A stretch of 64,000 nucleotides of DNA from Paraclostridium bifermentans (lineage in GTDB: Bacteria > Bacillota > Clostridia > Peptostreptococcales > Peptostreptococcaceae): the NCBI RefSeq assembly GCF_019916025.1, contig NZ_CP079737.1:992001-1056000 (forward strand), in the 5' to 3' direction. The stretch's first letter is position 1; each line of letters begins with the position of its first letter. Under the pieces are notes generated by a model. The model ran no database searches. It was given only the letters and a program-made list of their open reading frames with translations, and had not been told where the DNA came from. Shown piece by piece: positions 9,653 to 17,704 of the stretch. The translations under genes were made by a program, and so were the position numbers.

Positions 9653-10855
9653 ATGATAGATATTTCTACGGCGATTAATAAAGTTATTGAAGGATCTAAA
9701 TTAATAGGGACATGTGAAAAAGATTTAATGGAATCGATAGGATATACATTAGCTGAAAATATATATTCTAATGATAATTTGCCCCCCTTTAATAAATCAG
9801 CTATGGATGGGTACGCAATAAAAAGCAAGGATTCTTTGATTTGTAATGAAAATGAAAAAATTTGTTTAGATATTGTAGGGTTAATAAAAGCAGGAGATTG
9901 CTTTGAAGGTAAAGTAGATGATAATCAAGCTATAAAAATTATGACAGGAGCTCCTGTTCCAGATGATACTGATGCAGTTATACAAATAGAAAATGTAGAA
10001 TTAGATGAAAATAAGATTATATTATCGGAAGTAGTTAAAAAAAATAGAAATATAATTAATATTGGTGAAGAGCTTAAAGTTGGAGATTTAGCATTAGAAG
10101 TCGGGCAAAAAATTAGGGCTAGTGAAATAGGACTTTTAGCATCTCTAGGATATTCAAAGGTTAAGGTTTATAAAAAACCAACTTTATCAGTATTAACTAC
10201 TGGGGATGAACTAGTTGATATAACTGATTCTATAGAAAATGGTAAAATAAGAAATAGCAATGAATACTCATTAAAGGCTTTAGCAAAAGATTTAGAAGTG
10301 AAATCATTTGGAATAATTGAGGACAAAAAAGATGTTATAAAAGAAAAATTAAAAGAAGCTATAGAAATTTCAAATATAATAATAACATCAGGTGGTTCTT
10401 CTACAGGTGATTATGATTTTATAGAAGATGTATTACTTGAGTTAGGTGCTGATATTAAATTTAATAAAATAGCAATAAAACCTGGCAAGCCAGTTATATT
10501 TGCTACTATTGGTGAAAAATTAGTTTTTGGATTACCAGGAAATCCTCTATCATTTATAACTACCTATGAAGAGTTTGTAAAGCCTGCTATATTAAAAATG
10601 AGTGGTGAAGATATAAAAGAAAATAAATTTCCTGTTATATTAAAGCATGATATAAAATGCAAAGTGGGAAGAACAAACTATGTTTATGTTGATATAAAAA
10701 AAGAAGATGGTAAATTTTATGCATATGAAACGGGTTCTCAATGTTCTAATCAACTTTTAATGATTACAAAATCTAATGGAATAGTGATAGTTCCAAAGGA
10801 TAAAGGATTTGTAAAAAAAGGAGAAATATTAGATGGGAAATTTATATTCCAATAA
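9653..10855 (+). CDS. moeA: Molybdopterin molybdenumtransferase MoeA
   Basis: 400-aa enzyme inserting molybdate into adenylylated molybdopterin. MoeA hallmarks are visible: PPFNKSAMDGYAIKS near residues 44-58, MTGAPVP near 104, the MPT-binding stretch TTGDEL near 182, ITSGGSSTGDYDF and GLPGNP near 280. Length is typical. ATG at 9653 has AGGGG upstream. Its last 23 bases overlap the next gene (mobB-fdhD), indicating translational coupling, and it lies between fdhF and that gene, consistent with cofactor supply for the formate dehydrogenase. Confidence 0.93.
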   Translation: MIDISTAINKVIEGSKLIGTCEKDLMESIGYTLAENIYSNDNLPPFNKSAMDGYAIKSKDSLICNENEKICLDIVGLIKAGDCFEGKVDDNQAIKIMTGAPVPDDTDAVIQIENVELDENKIILSEVVKKNRNIINIGEELKVGDLALEVGQKIRASEIGLLASLGYSKVKVYKKPTLSVLTTGDELVDITDSIENGKIRNSNEYSLKALAKDLEVKSFGIIEDKKDVIKEKLKEAIEISNIIITSGGSSTGDYDFIEDVLLELGADIKFNKIAIKPGKPVIFATIGEKLVFGLPGNPLSFITTYEEFVKPAILKMSGEDIKENKFPVILKHDIKCKVGRTNYVYVDIKKEDGKFYAYETGSQCSNQLLMITKSNGIVIVPKDKGFVKKGEILDGKFIFQ

Positions 10856-12128
10856 TAAACAGAAAATAATATCTGTAGTTTCTACAAAGTCTGGAATGGG
10901 AAAAACAACTTTGGTGGAATCATTAATAAAAGAATTTAAGAAAAAAGGATATAAAGTTGGAGCATTAAAGCATGATGCTCATAAGTTTGATATAGATAAA
11001 GAAGGTAAGGACAGTTATAGGTTTACAAAGGCAGGGGCTAAAGATGTAGTTATAGCTTCAAGTGAAAAAATAGGGGTAGTAAAAATCCTAGAAGAAGATA
11101 AAAGCTTAAGTAAAGTATTAGAACTATTTGACGATGTAGATATTATATTTACTGAAGGATTTAAACAAAATCCTTATCCTAAAATTGAAGTTCATAGAAA
11201 AGAAGTCGATAAAAATTTTCTTTTTAAAAATTCAATAAATAAAGATACATTTATAGCTATAGCGACAAATGAACATATAGAGGGTATAACCAACTTAGAT
11301 ATAAACAATATAGATCAAATAGTTAATTTTATTGAATCTTATATAAAAACAGAGGAACTTAAGATTCCATTAATAAATTATGATTATGATAAAACTATAA
11401 AAATAGATGTGGTTAAAATAGATAATCAAAATGCTAAAGAAGAAAAAGAAACTATAATATCAGAATACCCATTAAGTTTAATTTTAAACGGAAAATATTT
11501 AAATACTTTCTTATGTACTCCAGATAAGCTGGAGGAATTGATTGTTGGATTTCTAGCTACAAAAGGCTATATATCTAATAAAAATGATATAGAAAGTATA
11601 ATTATAGATGAAAAATTAAAGGTAGCACAGGTTATATCGAATAAATCTAACACTAATTTAAACTTAGAAAAAATATTTTTAAATGATTTAGATTTTATTG
11701 AGTGTAATCCAGTTAAAAATAGTTTTGAAATAGATATAAATACAATTTACAATTCAATGCACATGAACTTGACATCATCTCAATTATTTAAAGATACTGG
11801 AGGAGTTCACAGTGTAGCACTGTTTGATGGATCTGATCCTGTAGTGATATGTGAAGATGTTGCTAGACATAATGCTATGGATAAGGTAATTGGATATAGT
11901 GTATTAAATGATGTAAATTTTGAAGATAAATTTATAGTAGTTAGCGGAAGAATTTCTCTTGAAATGATGCAAAAGGCATGTAAGATGCAAATTCCTATAG
12001 TAGTTTCAAAGTCAGCCCCTACAAATCTTTCAGTAGAGCTTGCAAGAAAGTTAAATATAACTTTAGTTGGATTTGTAAGAGGAAGAAGAATGAATATATA
12101 TGCTAATGGATATAGAGTTAAGTATTAA
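10833..12128 (+). CDS. MobB-FdhD fusion, formate dehydrogenase cofactor maturation
   Basis: 431-aa two-domain protein. Residues 1 to about 165 are MobB-like: Walker A STKSGMGKTT (Lys24), KHDAH and FTEGFKQ, a GTP-binding partner of MobA in MGD formation. Residues about 195-431 are FdhD-like (YPLSLILNG, LFKDTGGVHSVALFD, CEDVARHNAMDKVIG, SGRISLEMMQKA), the factor that sulfurates the cofactor of FdhF. E. coli FdhD uses a CxxC loop; the corresponding stretch here has only Cys291 (FIECNPVK). The start at 10833 lies within the moeA end and has AAAGGAG upstream. MobA itself is encoded 20 kb away at 30550. Confidence 0.88.
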   Translation: MGNLYSNNKQKIISVVSTKSGMGKTTLVESLIKEFKKKGYKVGALKHDAHKFDIDKEGKDSYRFTKAGAKDVVIASSEKIGVVKILEEDKSLSKVLELFDDVDIIFTEGFKQNPYPKIEVHRKEVDKNFLFKNSINKDTFIAIATNEHIEGITNLDINNIDQIVNFIESYIKTEELKIPLINYDYDKTIKIDVVKIDNQNAKEEKETIISEYPLSLILNGKYLNTFLCTPDKLEELIVGFLATKGYISNKNDIESIIIDEKLKVAQVISNKSNTNLNLEKIFLNDLDFIECNPVKNSFEIDINTIYNSMHMNLTSSQLFKDTGGVHSVALFDGSDPVVICEDVARHNAMDKVIGYSVLNDVNFEDKFIVVSGRISLEMMQKACKMQIPIVVSKSAPTNLSVELARKLNITLVGFVRGRRMNIYANGYRVKY

Positions 12129-12154
12129 AAAGTAAACTTAAAAGGTGGGAAAAT

Positions 12155-12712
12155 ATGAAAAGTACATTAAATTCGTTTGTAATAGCAGACGCAAATAAAT
12201 GCGTAGGATGTAGAGCTTGTGAGGTTGCATGTTTTGTTGAGCATAATAAGAATAATAATGTTGGATATACTGTTGGAACTGTAGAAATACCTGTTATACC
12301 AAGATTATATTTAGTTAAACAAGGCAATTTTTATATGCCTATACAATGTAAACATTGCGAAGATGCACCTTGTTTAAATACATGTCCAAATAAGGCAATA
12401 AAAAAAGAAAATAATGCAATAATTGTAAAAGAAGAAGCATGTGTTGGGTGTAAAACATGTATATTAGCATGCCCTTTCGGAGCTATAGACCTATTGCCTC
12501 AATATAAAGATAGAAAAAAAGTAGAACAAATAGAGTTAGAAGATGAAAAAGTAATAGCATATAAATGTGATTTATGTAAAGATAGCGATAAACTAGCATG
12601 TATAAATGCCTGTCCAGAAAATGCATTAAAACTAGTATCTCCTATAGAAGATAAAAAATTAAAAAATAAAAAAGCAGCACTTGCTTTGCTTGGAATTTCA
12701 AATAATAAATAG
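12155..12712 (+). CDS. Four-cluster [4Fe-4S] ferredoxin subunit (HycB/HydN-like)
   Basis: 185-aa electron-transfer protein with four Cys motifs for [4Fe-4S] clusters: CVGCRACEVAC (near residue 15), CKHCEDAPCLNTCP, CVGCKTCILACP and CDLCKDSDKLACINACP. It would carry electrons between FdhF and the hydrogenase encoded just downstream. A charged C-terminal tail, KKLKNKKAALALLG, could form a helix. It lies 11 bases upstream of the [FeFe] hydrogenase gene, with a paralogous ferredoxin on the other side. The same four-protein set forms the hydrogen-dependent CO2 reductase of acetogens, so that role or soluble formate hydrogenlyase is likely. Confidence 0.9.
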   Translation: MKSTLNSFVIADANKCVGCRACEVACFVEHNKNNNVGYTVGTVEIPVIPRLYLVKQGNFYMPIQCKHCEDAPCLNTCPNKAIKKENNAIIVKEEACVGCKTCILACPFGAIDLLPQYKDRKKVEQIELEDEKVIAYKCDLCKDSDKLACINACPENALKLVSPIEDKKLKNKKAALALLGISNNK

Positions 12713-12723
12713 GAGGATAAGTT

Positions 12724-14100
12724 ATGATTGTAAATATAGATAAAGACTTATGTACGGGTTGTAAAAAATGTAGTGATGTTTGTCCAGTAGATGCAATACA
12801 AGGAGAAAAAGGAAAGGCTCAATTTATAGATGAAGATAGATGTGTAATCTGTGGTCAATGTGTACAGCAATGTAAATCATTTGCTCCTATATACGAATTA
12901 GGACAAGATACAATAGAAGCAAAGAAAGAAGAAAGAGGTATGCTAGAAAGCGTACAAGAACCTCTATTTGCAGCTTATAATACATGTGATGTCGAAAAAG
13001 TTAAAGAAGCTTTAGCTGACCCGAATTCATTTACAGTGGTTCAATGCGCTCCAGCAGTAAGAGTTGCATTAGGAGAGGAATTTGGTTGTGATTTAGGAGA
13101 ATTAACATATGGGAAGATGGTTGCAGCATTAAAACAACTAAAATTTGATAGAGTATATGATACAAACTTTGCAGCTGATTTAACTATAATGGAAGAAGGT
13201 AGTGAACTTATAAAAAGAATAGGGGAAAATAAAAATCTTCCTATGTTTACTTCTTGCTGTCCTGCATGGGTAAAGTTTATGGAAGATAATTATCCTGAAC
13301 TTACAAATCATTTATCAAGTTGTAAATCTCCTCAACAAATGGGTGGAGTAGTATTTAAAACTTATGGTGCTCAAATGAATAATGTAGATCCTAAAGATGT
13401 ATTTAGTGTAGCTGTAATGCCATGTACTTGCAAAAAATTTGAATGTGATAGAGAAGAAATGAAGTCAAGTGGATACAAAGATGTAGATGTTGTAATCACA
13501 ACTAGAGAATTAGCCTATTTAATAAAAGATATGGGAATTGACTTTAATAGTTTAAACAATGAAGACTTTGACTCTCCTCTAGGAGATTATACTGGAGCAG
13601 GAACTATATTTGGTGTTACAGGTGGAGTTATGGAAGCTGCTATAAGAACCGGATATGAGCTTATAACTAACCAAGAAATTCCTAACGTAGAGGTAACTCA
13701 AGTTAGAGGTGGAGAGGGAATAAGAAAATCTGTTATAAAAGTAGGAGACTTAAGTCTAAAAGTTGCAGCGGTAAGTGGTTTAAAAAATGTAGTTTCTATA
13801 TTAGAAGATATTAAAAAGGGTGACTGTGACCTACACTTTATAGAAGTTATGACATGTCCAGAAGGATGTATTAGTGGTGGAGGGCAACCTAAACTTTTAC
13901 TAGATGAATATAGAGAATTAGCTTATTCAAATAGAAGAAAATCAACTTATAATCACGATAGAGATATAGAGATAAGAAAATCTCATGAAAGTCCTGCTAT
14001 AAAGAAAATATATGATGAATTTTTAAAAGAACCATTAGGAGAAAAATCACATCATTTATTACATACAAATTATTGTACTAGAAAGGAAGTGGCTAAATAA
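12724..14100 (+). CDS. [FeFe] hydrogenase catalytic subunit
   Basis: 458-aa hydrogenase with an N-terminal two-cluster ferredoxin domain (CTGCKKCSDVCP, CVICGQCVQQC; residues 10-50) and a complete H-cluster domain. Motif L1 is TSCCPAW (Cys178, with the proton-relay Cys179), L2 is MPCTCKKFE (Cys234) and L3 is EVMTCPEGCISGGGQP (Cys378, Cys382). The small-subunit-like C-terminal segment is fused. The catalytic residues look intact. Spacing of 11 bases to the upstream ferredoxin gene and a 1-base overlap with the downstream one show a tight operon. Together with FdhF this should couple H2 to formate. Maturases HydE, HydF and HydG are not in the window. Confidence 0.95.
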   Translation: MIVNIDKDLCTGCKKCSDVCPVDAIQGEKGKAQFIDEDRCVICGQCVQQCKSFAPIYELGQDTIEAKKEERGMLESVQEPLFAAYNTCDVEKVKEALADPNSFTVVQCAPAVRVALGEEFGCDLGELTYGKMVAALKQLKFDRVYDTNFAADLTIMEEGSELIKRIGENKNLPMFTSCCPAWVKFMEDNYPELTNHLSSCKSPQQMGGVVFKTYGAQMNNVDPKDVFSVAVMPCTCKKFECDREEMKSSGYKDVDVVITTRELAYLIKDMGIDFNSLNNEDFDSPLGDYTGAGTIFGVTGGVMEAAIRTGYELITNQEIPNVEVTQVRGGEGIRKSVIKVGDLSLKVAAVSGLKNVVSILEDIKKGDCDLHFIEVMTCPEGCISGGGQPKLLLDEYRELAYSNRRKSTYNHDRDIEIRKSHESPAIKKIYDEFLKEPLGEKSHHLLHTNYCTRKEVAK

Positions 14101-14642
14101 TGAATTGTTTTGTTATATCAGACCCAAATAAATGTATAGGATGTAGAACATGTTCTATTGCATGCGTAGTAGCTCACTCTGAAGAAAATATATTTTTACA
14201 AGACCCAAATCATATAAACTTTAATCCAAGACTTACTGTTGTAAAAACTGCAGAAGTAAGTGCGCCTATTCAATGTAGACAATGTGAAGATGCGCCTTGT
14301 GCAAATGTATGTCCTAATGAAGCTATAAAAAGAGAAAATGGGGCAATAGTAGTTAAGGAAGAAAAATGTGTTGGCTGTAAAACATGTATTATAGCATGCC
14401 CTATAGGAGCTATAGAAATAGTGAGTAAAGAAATTAAATTAGATAATATAGATTCAGATAAATTATATTTCAAAGAGCAAATGGTAGCAAATAAATGTGA
14501 TTTATGTGCAGGGAAGGAAGACGGTCCTGCATGTGTAAATGTATGTCCTACTAAAGCATTTAAAATAGTAAAAGAAGAGGATGTAAAAGTAATCATAAAT
14601 GATAAAAGAAAACAAGCAGCAGAATGCATTTCCAACTTATAA
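14100..14642 (+). CDS. Second four-cluster [4Fe-4S] ferredoxin subunit (HycB/HydN-like)
   Basis: 180-aa paralog of the protein at 12155, with the same four Cys motifs (CIGCRTCSIAC, CRQCEDAPCANVCP, CVGCKTCIIACP, CDLCAGKEDGPACVNVCP). The ATG overlaps the hydrogenase stop codon by one base, so translation is coupled. Two such ferredoxins flanking one hydrogenase and one FdhF match the composition of hydrogen-dependent CO2 reductase. Which copy contacts FdhF and which the hydrogenase cannot be told from sequence. Confidence 0.9.
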   Translation: MNCFVISDPNKCIGCRTCSIACVVAHSEENIFLQDPNHINFNPRLTVVKTAEVSAPIQCRQCEDAPCANVCPNEAIKRENGAIVVKEEKCVGCKTCIIACPIGAIEIVSKEIKLDNIDSDKLYFKEQMVANKCDLCAGKEDGPACVNVCPTKAFKIVKEEDVKVIINDKRKQAAECISNL

Positions 14643-14657
14643 TAAGGAGTATAACTA

Positions 14658-15422
14658 ATGAAAAAAACAAATAAGATTTTACTTATTGTAAGTGTTATAT
14701 TAGCATTAGGTTTAAGTGGGTGTAGTAAAGTTTCTAAAGAGAAACAAAATATAACTATATCAGCTGCGGCAAGTTTAAAAGAACCTTTAGAAGAAATAAA
14801 AGGTATATATGAAAAAGAAAATGATGTGAATATTACCCTTAATTTAGGTGCATCTGGAACTCTTCAAAAGCAAATAGAACAAGGTGCAGATTGTGATATA
14901 TATATATCTGCTTCACCTAAGCAAATTAATGTATTAGAAAAGAAAAACCTTATAAAAAAAGATTCTAAAATAGATTTATTACAAAATAAACTTGTGATAA
15001 TATCAAATAAAGAATCAAATAAAAATTTAGATCAAAATGACAGCAATCTGAAGTTCTCTATAGGAACACCCAAAGTAGTTCCAGCTGGAGACTATGCTAA
15101 AGAATCATTAGAGAATATGGGAATGTATGATAAATTAAAAGATAAAATAATATATGCAAAAGATGTAAAGCAAGTATTGTCTTATGTTGAAACAAATAAC
15201 GTAGACTTTGGAATGGTATATAAGTCAGATGCATTAAGTTCTGATAAGTGTAAAATCTATGAAGTAGTGGATGATAATATGCATAAGCCAATAATATACC
15301 CAGCAGCTATTGTAGCAAGTACAAAGAATGAATCTCAATCGGATAAATTTATTAAATACTTAAATAGTTCAAAGTCTAAAGAAATATTTAAAAAATATGG
15401 ATTTGAATGTGTAAATAATTAA
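14658..15422 (+). CDS. modA: Molybdate ABC transporter substrate-binding lipoprotein
   Basis: 254-aa lipoprotein with signal peptide and lipobox LSGC (Cys22). The mature part starts ISAAASLKEPLEEI, the usual ModA opening, followed by NLGASGTLQKQIEQGADCDIYISAS, the oxyanion-binding region. It captures molybdate or tungstate outside the cell. It sits 15 bases after the ferredoxin gene and 1 base before modB, linking metal uptake to the metal-requiring formate dehydrogenase. No modC follows. Confidence 0.92.
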   Translation: MKKTNKILLIVSVILALGLSGCSKVSKEKQNITISAAASLKEPLEEIKGIYEKENDVNITLNLGASGTLQKQIEQGADCDIYISASPKQINVLEKKNLIKKDSKIDLLQNKLVIISNKESNKNLDQNDSNLKFSIGTPKVVPAGDYAKESLENMGMYDKLKDKIIYAKDVKQVLSYVETNNVDFGMVYKSDALSSDKCKIYEVVDDNMHKPIIYPAAIVASTKNESQSDKFIKYLNSSKSKEIFKKYGFECVNN

Positions 15423-15423
15423 T

Positions 15424-16065
15424 ATGAAAGATGCCATAATCTTATCCATAAAAATTTCTGTAGTAGCTACAATGATAACTTTAGTAGTAGGTATTTTTTT
15501 GGCTAGAATATTTACAAAATATAATTTTAAATTTAAAACAATTATAGAATCTTTTATAATTATTCCTATGGTATTACCACCATCTGTTGTTGGTTATGGA
15601 CTTTTAGTAGTTCTTGGAAAAAATGGTCCAGTAGGAGAGTTTGTATATAATTTATTTGAAAAATCATTGATTTTTACTCCACAGGCGGCATGTATAGCAT
15701 GTATAGTAGTTGCGCTTCCGATGATGTATCAAAGCTGTAAAACTGCTTTTTTAGAAATAGATACCACATATGAAGATGTAGCTAAAGATCTTGGAGCTAC
15801 TGATAGTAAGGTTTTTTGGAAAATAATAATACCATTATCTAAAAAAGGTATTATAGGCGGAACTATATTATCATTTGCGAGGGCTTTTGGAGAATTTGGA
15901 GCAACTTTAATGGTAGCTGGAAATATACCAGGTAAGACTCAAACGGTACCTTTAGCCATATATTTTTTCGTAGAAAGTGGCGATATAAGAGAAGCAAATA
16001 TATTAATAATAATAACTATAATAATAAGTTTTACTACTATATTTATATTAAATAAATTAAAATAG
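15424..16065 (+). CDS. modB: Molybdate ABC transporter permease
   Basis: 213-aa membrane protein with about five hydrophobic segments. It has the ModB motif VLPPSVVGYGLL, and the EAA loop is visible as DVAKDLGATDSKVFWKIIIPLSKKGIIGG. It forms the membrane channel for molybdate delivered by ModA. The start codon is 1 base after the modA stop, so the pair is translationally coupled. The expected ATPase gene modC is absent: the next gene, after a terminator-like hairpin, is moaC. Confidence 0.92.
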   Translation: MKDAIILSIKISVVATMITLVVGIFLARIFTKYNFKFKTIIESFIIIPMVLPPSVVGYGLLVVLGKNGPVGEFVYNLFEKSLIFTPQAACIACIVVALPMMYQSCKTAFLEIDTTYEDVAKDLGATDSKVFWKIIIPLSKKGIIGGTILSFARAFGEFGATLMVAGNIPGKTQTVPLAIYFFVESGDIREANILIIITIIISFTTIFILNKLK

Positions 16066-16095
16066 AATATAAGATTATGTTTTAATTAAAAAATA

Positions 16096-16162
16096 AAAGC
16101 ACAAAGCTTAAATATAACATTAGATTTTAAATTGTTTAAGTTTTGTGCTTTAAACATTTTTA
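16096..16162 (+). terminator. Long hairpin after modB
   Basis: AAAGCACAAA plus CTTAAA pairs with TTTAAG plus TTTGTGCTTT (17-base arms, one wobble). A T-rich stretch follows. It probably ends the fdhF-modB transcript. Confidence 0.7.
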
Positions 16163-16233
16163 TTTACAAAGATAATACAATTTAAAAAGTAGAGAATATG
16201 TGGAAATAGACATGGTACGAATAGGAGGTTAAT

Positions 16234-16704
16234 ATGGAGTTTACTCACTTTAATGAACATGGGAAAGCCAAAATGGTAGATGTAAGTGAAAAAAATGAAA
16301 CAAAAAGAACTGCTACAGCTAAAGGTAGCATATCTATGAAGTCAGGAACTATAGAGATAATAAAGCAAGGAAAAATAAAAAAAGGCGATGTACTTTCTGT
16401 AGCACAAGTCGGAGGAATAACAGGAGCAAAGAAAACATGGGATTTAATACCTATGTGTCATAATATATTTTTAACAGGAGCGGATATTAAATTTAATATA
16501 TTAGAAACAGAAATAGAAATAGAAGCTACAGTATCTACTGTAGGTAAGACTGGAGTAGAGATGGAGGCTTTAACAGCTGTGTCTATGGCAGCACTTACTA
16601 TATATGATATGTGCAAAGCTATAGATAAGGATATGGTTATAAATAATATAAGACTTGTAAAAAAAGTAGGTGGAAAAAGTGGGGAGTACATTAGAAATGA
16701 ATAA
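16234..16704 (+). CDS. moaC: Cyclic pyranopterin monophosphate synthase MoaC
   Basis: 156-aa enzyme of the first step of molybdenum cofactor synthesis, acting after MoaA. Diagnostic stretches are [30 protein letters not shown] and [27 protein letters not shown], with KKVGGKSG at the C terminus. ATG at 16234 has AGGAGG upstream. Its 3' end overlaps the MOSC gene by 8 bases, and the MOSC ribosome binding site lies inside the moaC codons for GGKSGEY. MoaA, MoaD and MoaE are not in the window. Confidence 0.94.
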   Translation: MEFTHFNEHGKAKMVDVSEKNETKRTATAKGSISMKSGTIEIIKQGKIKKGDVLSVAQVGGITGAKKTWDLIPMCHNIFLTGADIKFNILETEIEIEATVSTVGKTGVEMEALTAVSMAALTIYDMCKAIDKDMVINNIRLVKKVGGKSGEYIRNE

Positions 16705-17143
16705 TATAGGAAAAGTAATATCTATAAATATAAGTGAGAAAAAAGGAACTATAAAAAAACCAATAGAAAAAGGTATGTTTAAACAAAATCATGGTCTTGT
16801 TGGAGATGCTCATGCAGGTGAGTGGCATAGACAAATAAGCTTACTTGGAATTGAAAGTATAGAAAAAACAAGAAAACAAGGAATAGATGGTTTAACTCCT
16901 GGAGTTTTTGCCGAAAACCTAACAACTGAAGGTATAGTTCTGTATGAGTTACCTGTAGGAACGAAGTTGAAAATAGGTAATACAATTCAAGAAGTTACTC
17001 AGATAGGGAAGAAGTGCCATAAAGGCTGTGAAATAAAAACTAAAGTTGGGGACTGTGTAATGCCTAGAGAAGGAATATTCACTAAAATAATAAAAGATGG
17101 TGAAGTTAAATGTGGAGATAAAATAGAAATTATTGAAGCATAA
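16697..17143 (+). CDS. MOSC domain protein, copy 1
   Basis: 148-aa MOSC-domain protein. The domain is named for the C-terminal region of Mo-cofactor sulfurases and usually has a conserved Cys. Here CHKGCEIK and [14 protein letters not shown] are visible. The ATG at 16697 (MNNIGKV) is preferred because GGGGAG at 16681-16686 precedes it; an in-frame start at 16670 lies inside moaC. Translation is coupled to moaC. A paralog of the same length, roughly 70 percent identical, is next to mobA at 31196. A role in Mo-cofactor handling is inferred from context. Confidence 0.87.
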   Translation: MNNIGKVISINISEKKGTIKKPIEKGMFKQNHGLVGDAHAGEWHRQISLLGIESIEKTRKQGIDGLTPGVFAENLTTEGIVLYELPVGTKLKIGNTIQEVTQIGKKCHKGCEIKTKVGDCVMPREGIFTKIIKDGEVKCGDKIEIIEA

Positions 17144-17209
17144 TATAAAAGCAACTAAGAAATAAATATATCCATTTCAAGTGGACACATATAAAAATCA
17201 CTTTTAAGT

Positions 17210-17250
17210 GGCATGAGTACGGTATTTAACCGGACTCATGCCATTTATTT
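17210..17250. terminator. Bidirectional terminator between MOSC and small Cys protein genes
   Basis: A near-perfect hairpin: GGCATGAGT / ACTCATGCC outer stem (9 bp), a one-base mismatch, then CGGT / ACCG inner stem with loop ATTTA. It lies between convergent genes. Confidence 0.85.
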
Positions 17251-17443
17251 ATTTATTTAATATTTCTAGAGCCTGAGCTATAAAGTCTTCTTTATCTTGT
17301 GCTGTTATTAATTCAGTATCTACATAAGCTGTAAATTCTGATCCACATTCACATATACAATCTTCTTTTATATCAACTTCTAATAAAGCTTTTTTTAATT
17401 CATACTCGCTAATACCAGAACACATTGAGCAAAAACTTATCAT
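17249..17443 (-). CDS. Small Cys-rich protein, possible zinc or Fe-S site
   Basis: 64-aa protein beginning MISFCSMCSG, with a second cysteine cluster CICECG about 25 residues later. Two Cys-x-x-Cys-like pairs suggest a small metal site, but I do not recognise the family. The start at 17443 is chosen because GGAGG lies 7 bases upstream. The C-terminal half is acidic and helical. It is transcribed alone, opposite to its neighbours, and shares a terminator with the MOSC gene. Confidence 0.6.
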   Translation of the reverse strand: MISFCSMCSGISEYELKKALLEVDIKEDCICECGSEFTAYVDTELITAQDKEDFIAQALEILNK

Positions 17444-17522
17444 ACATAATACCTCCATATTAATATATGGATATTTATACACTCATCCTTAGGGGTATGA
17501 AACATTAAATTGTTACTAAAAT

Positions 17523-17539
17523 TGTAACTAATTTGTAAC
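17523..17539 (+). promoter_or_regulatory. WalR (YycF)-like box 1
   Basis: TGTAAC-TAATT-TGTAAC, a direct repeat with a 5-base spacer, fits the published WalR consensus TGTWAH-N5-TGTWAH exactly. It lies 166 bases before the SH3/3D wall-protein start. Confidence 0.7.
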
Positions 17540-17605
17540 CCTTTTTCTGGTAATTATAGAAAATGTGTTTACAAAGGTCCAAAAATATATTATCATTAAT
17601 TAAAA

Positions 17606-17622
17606 GTTACAGAAAAGTAACA
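17606..17622 (-). promoter_or_regulatory. WalR (YycF)-like box 2
   Basis: On the minus strand TGTTAC-TTTTC-TGTAAC, again an exact fit to TGTWAH-N5-TGTWAH. It lies 67 bases after box 1 in opposite orientation. Confidence 0.65.
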
Positions 17623-17704
17623 AATTCATAAAATACGAATTTTACAAGACATAATGGTCAATAATATATAATTTTTATTTATTTAAATTAACTGGAGGGA
17701 TACT

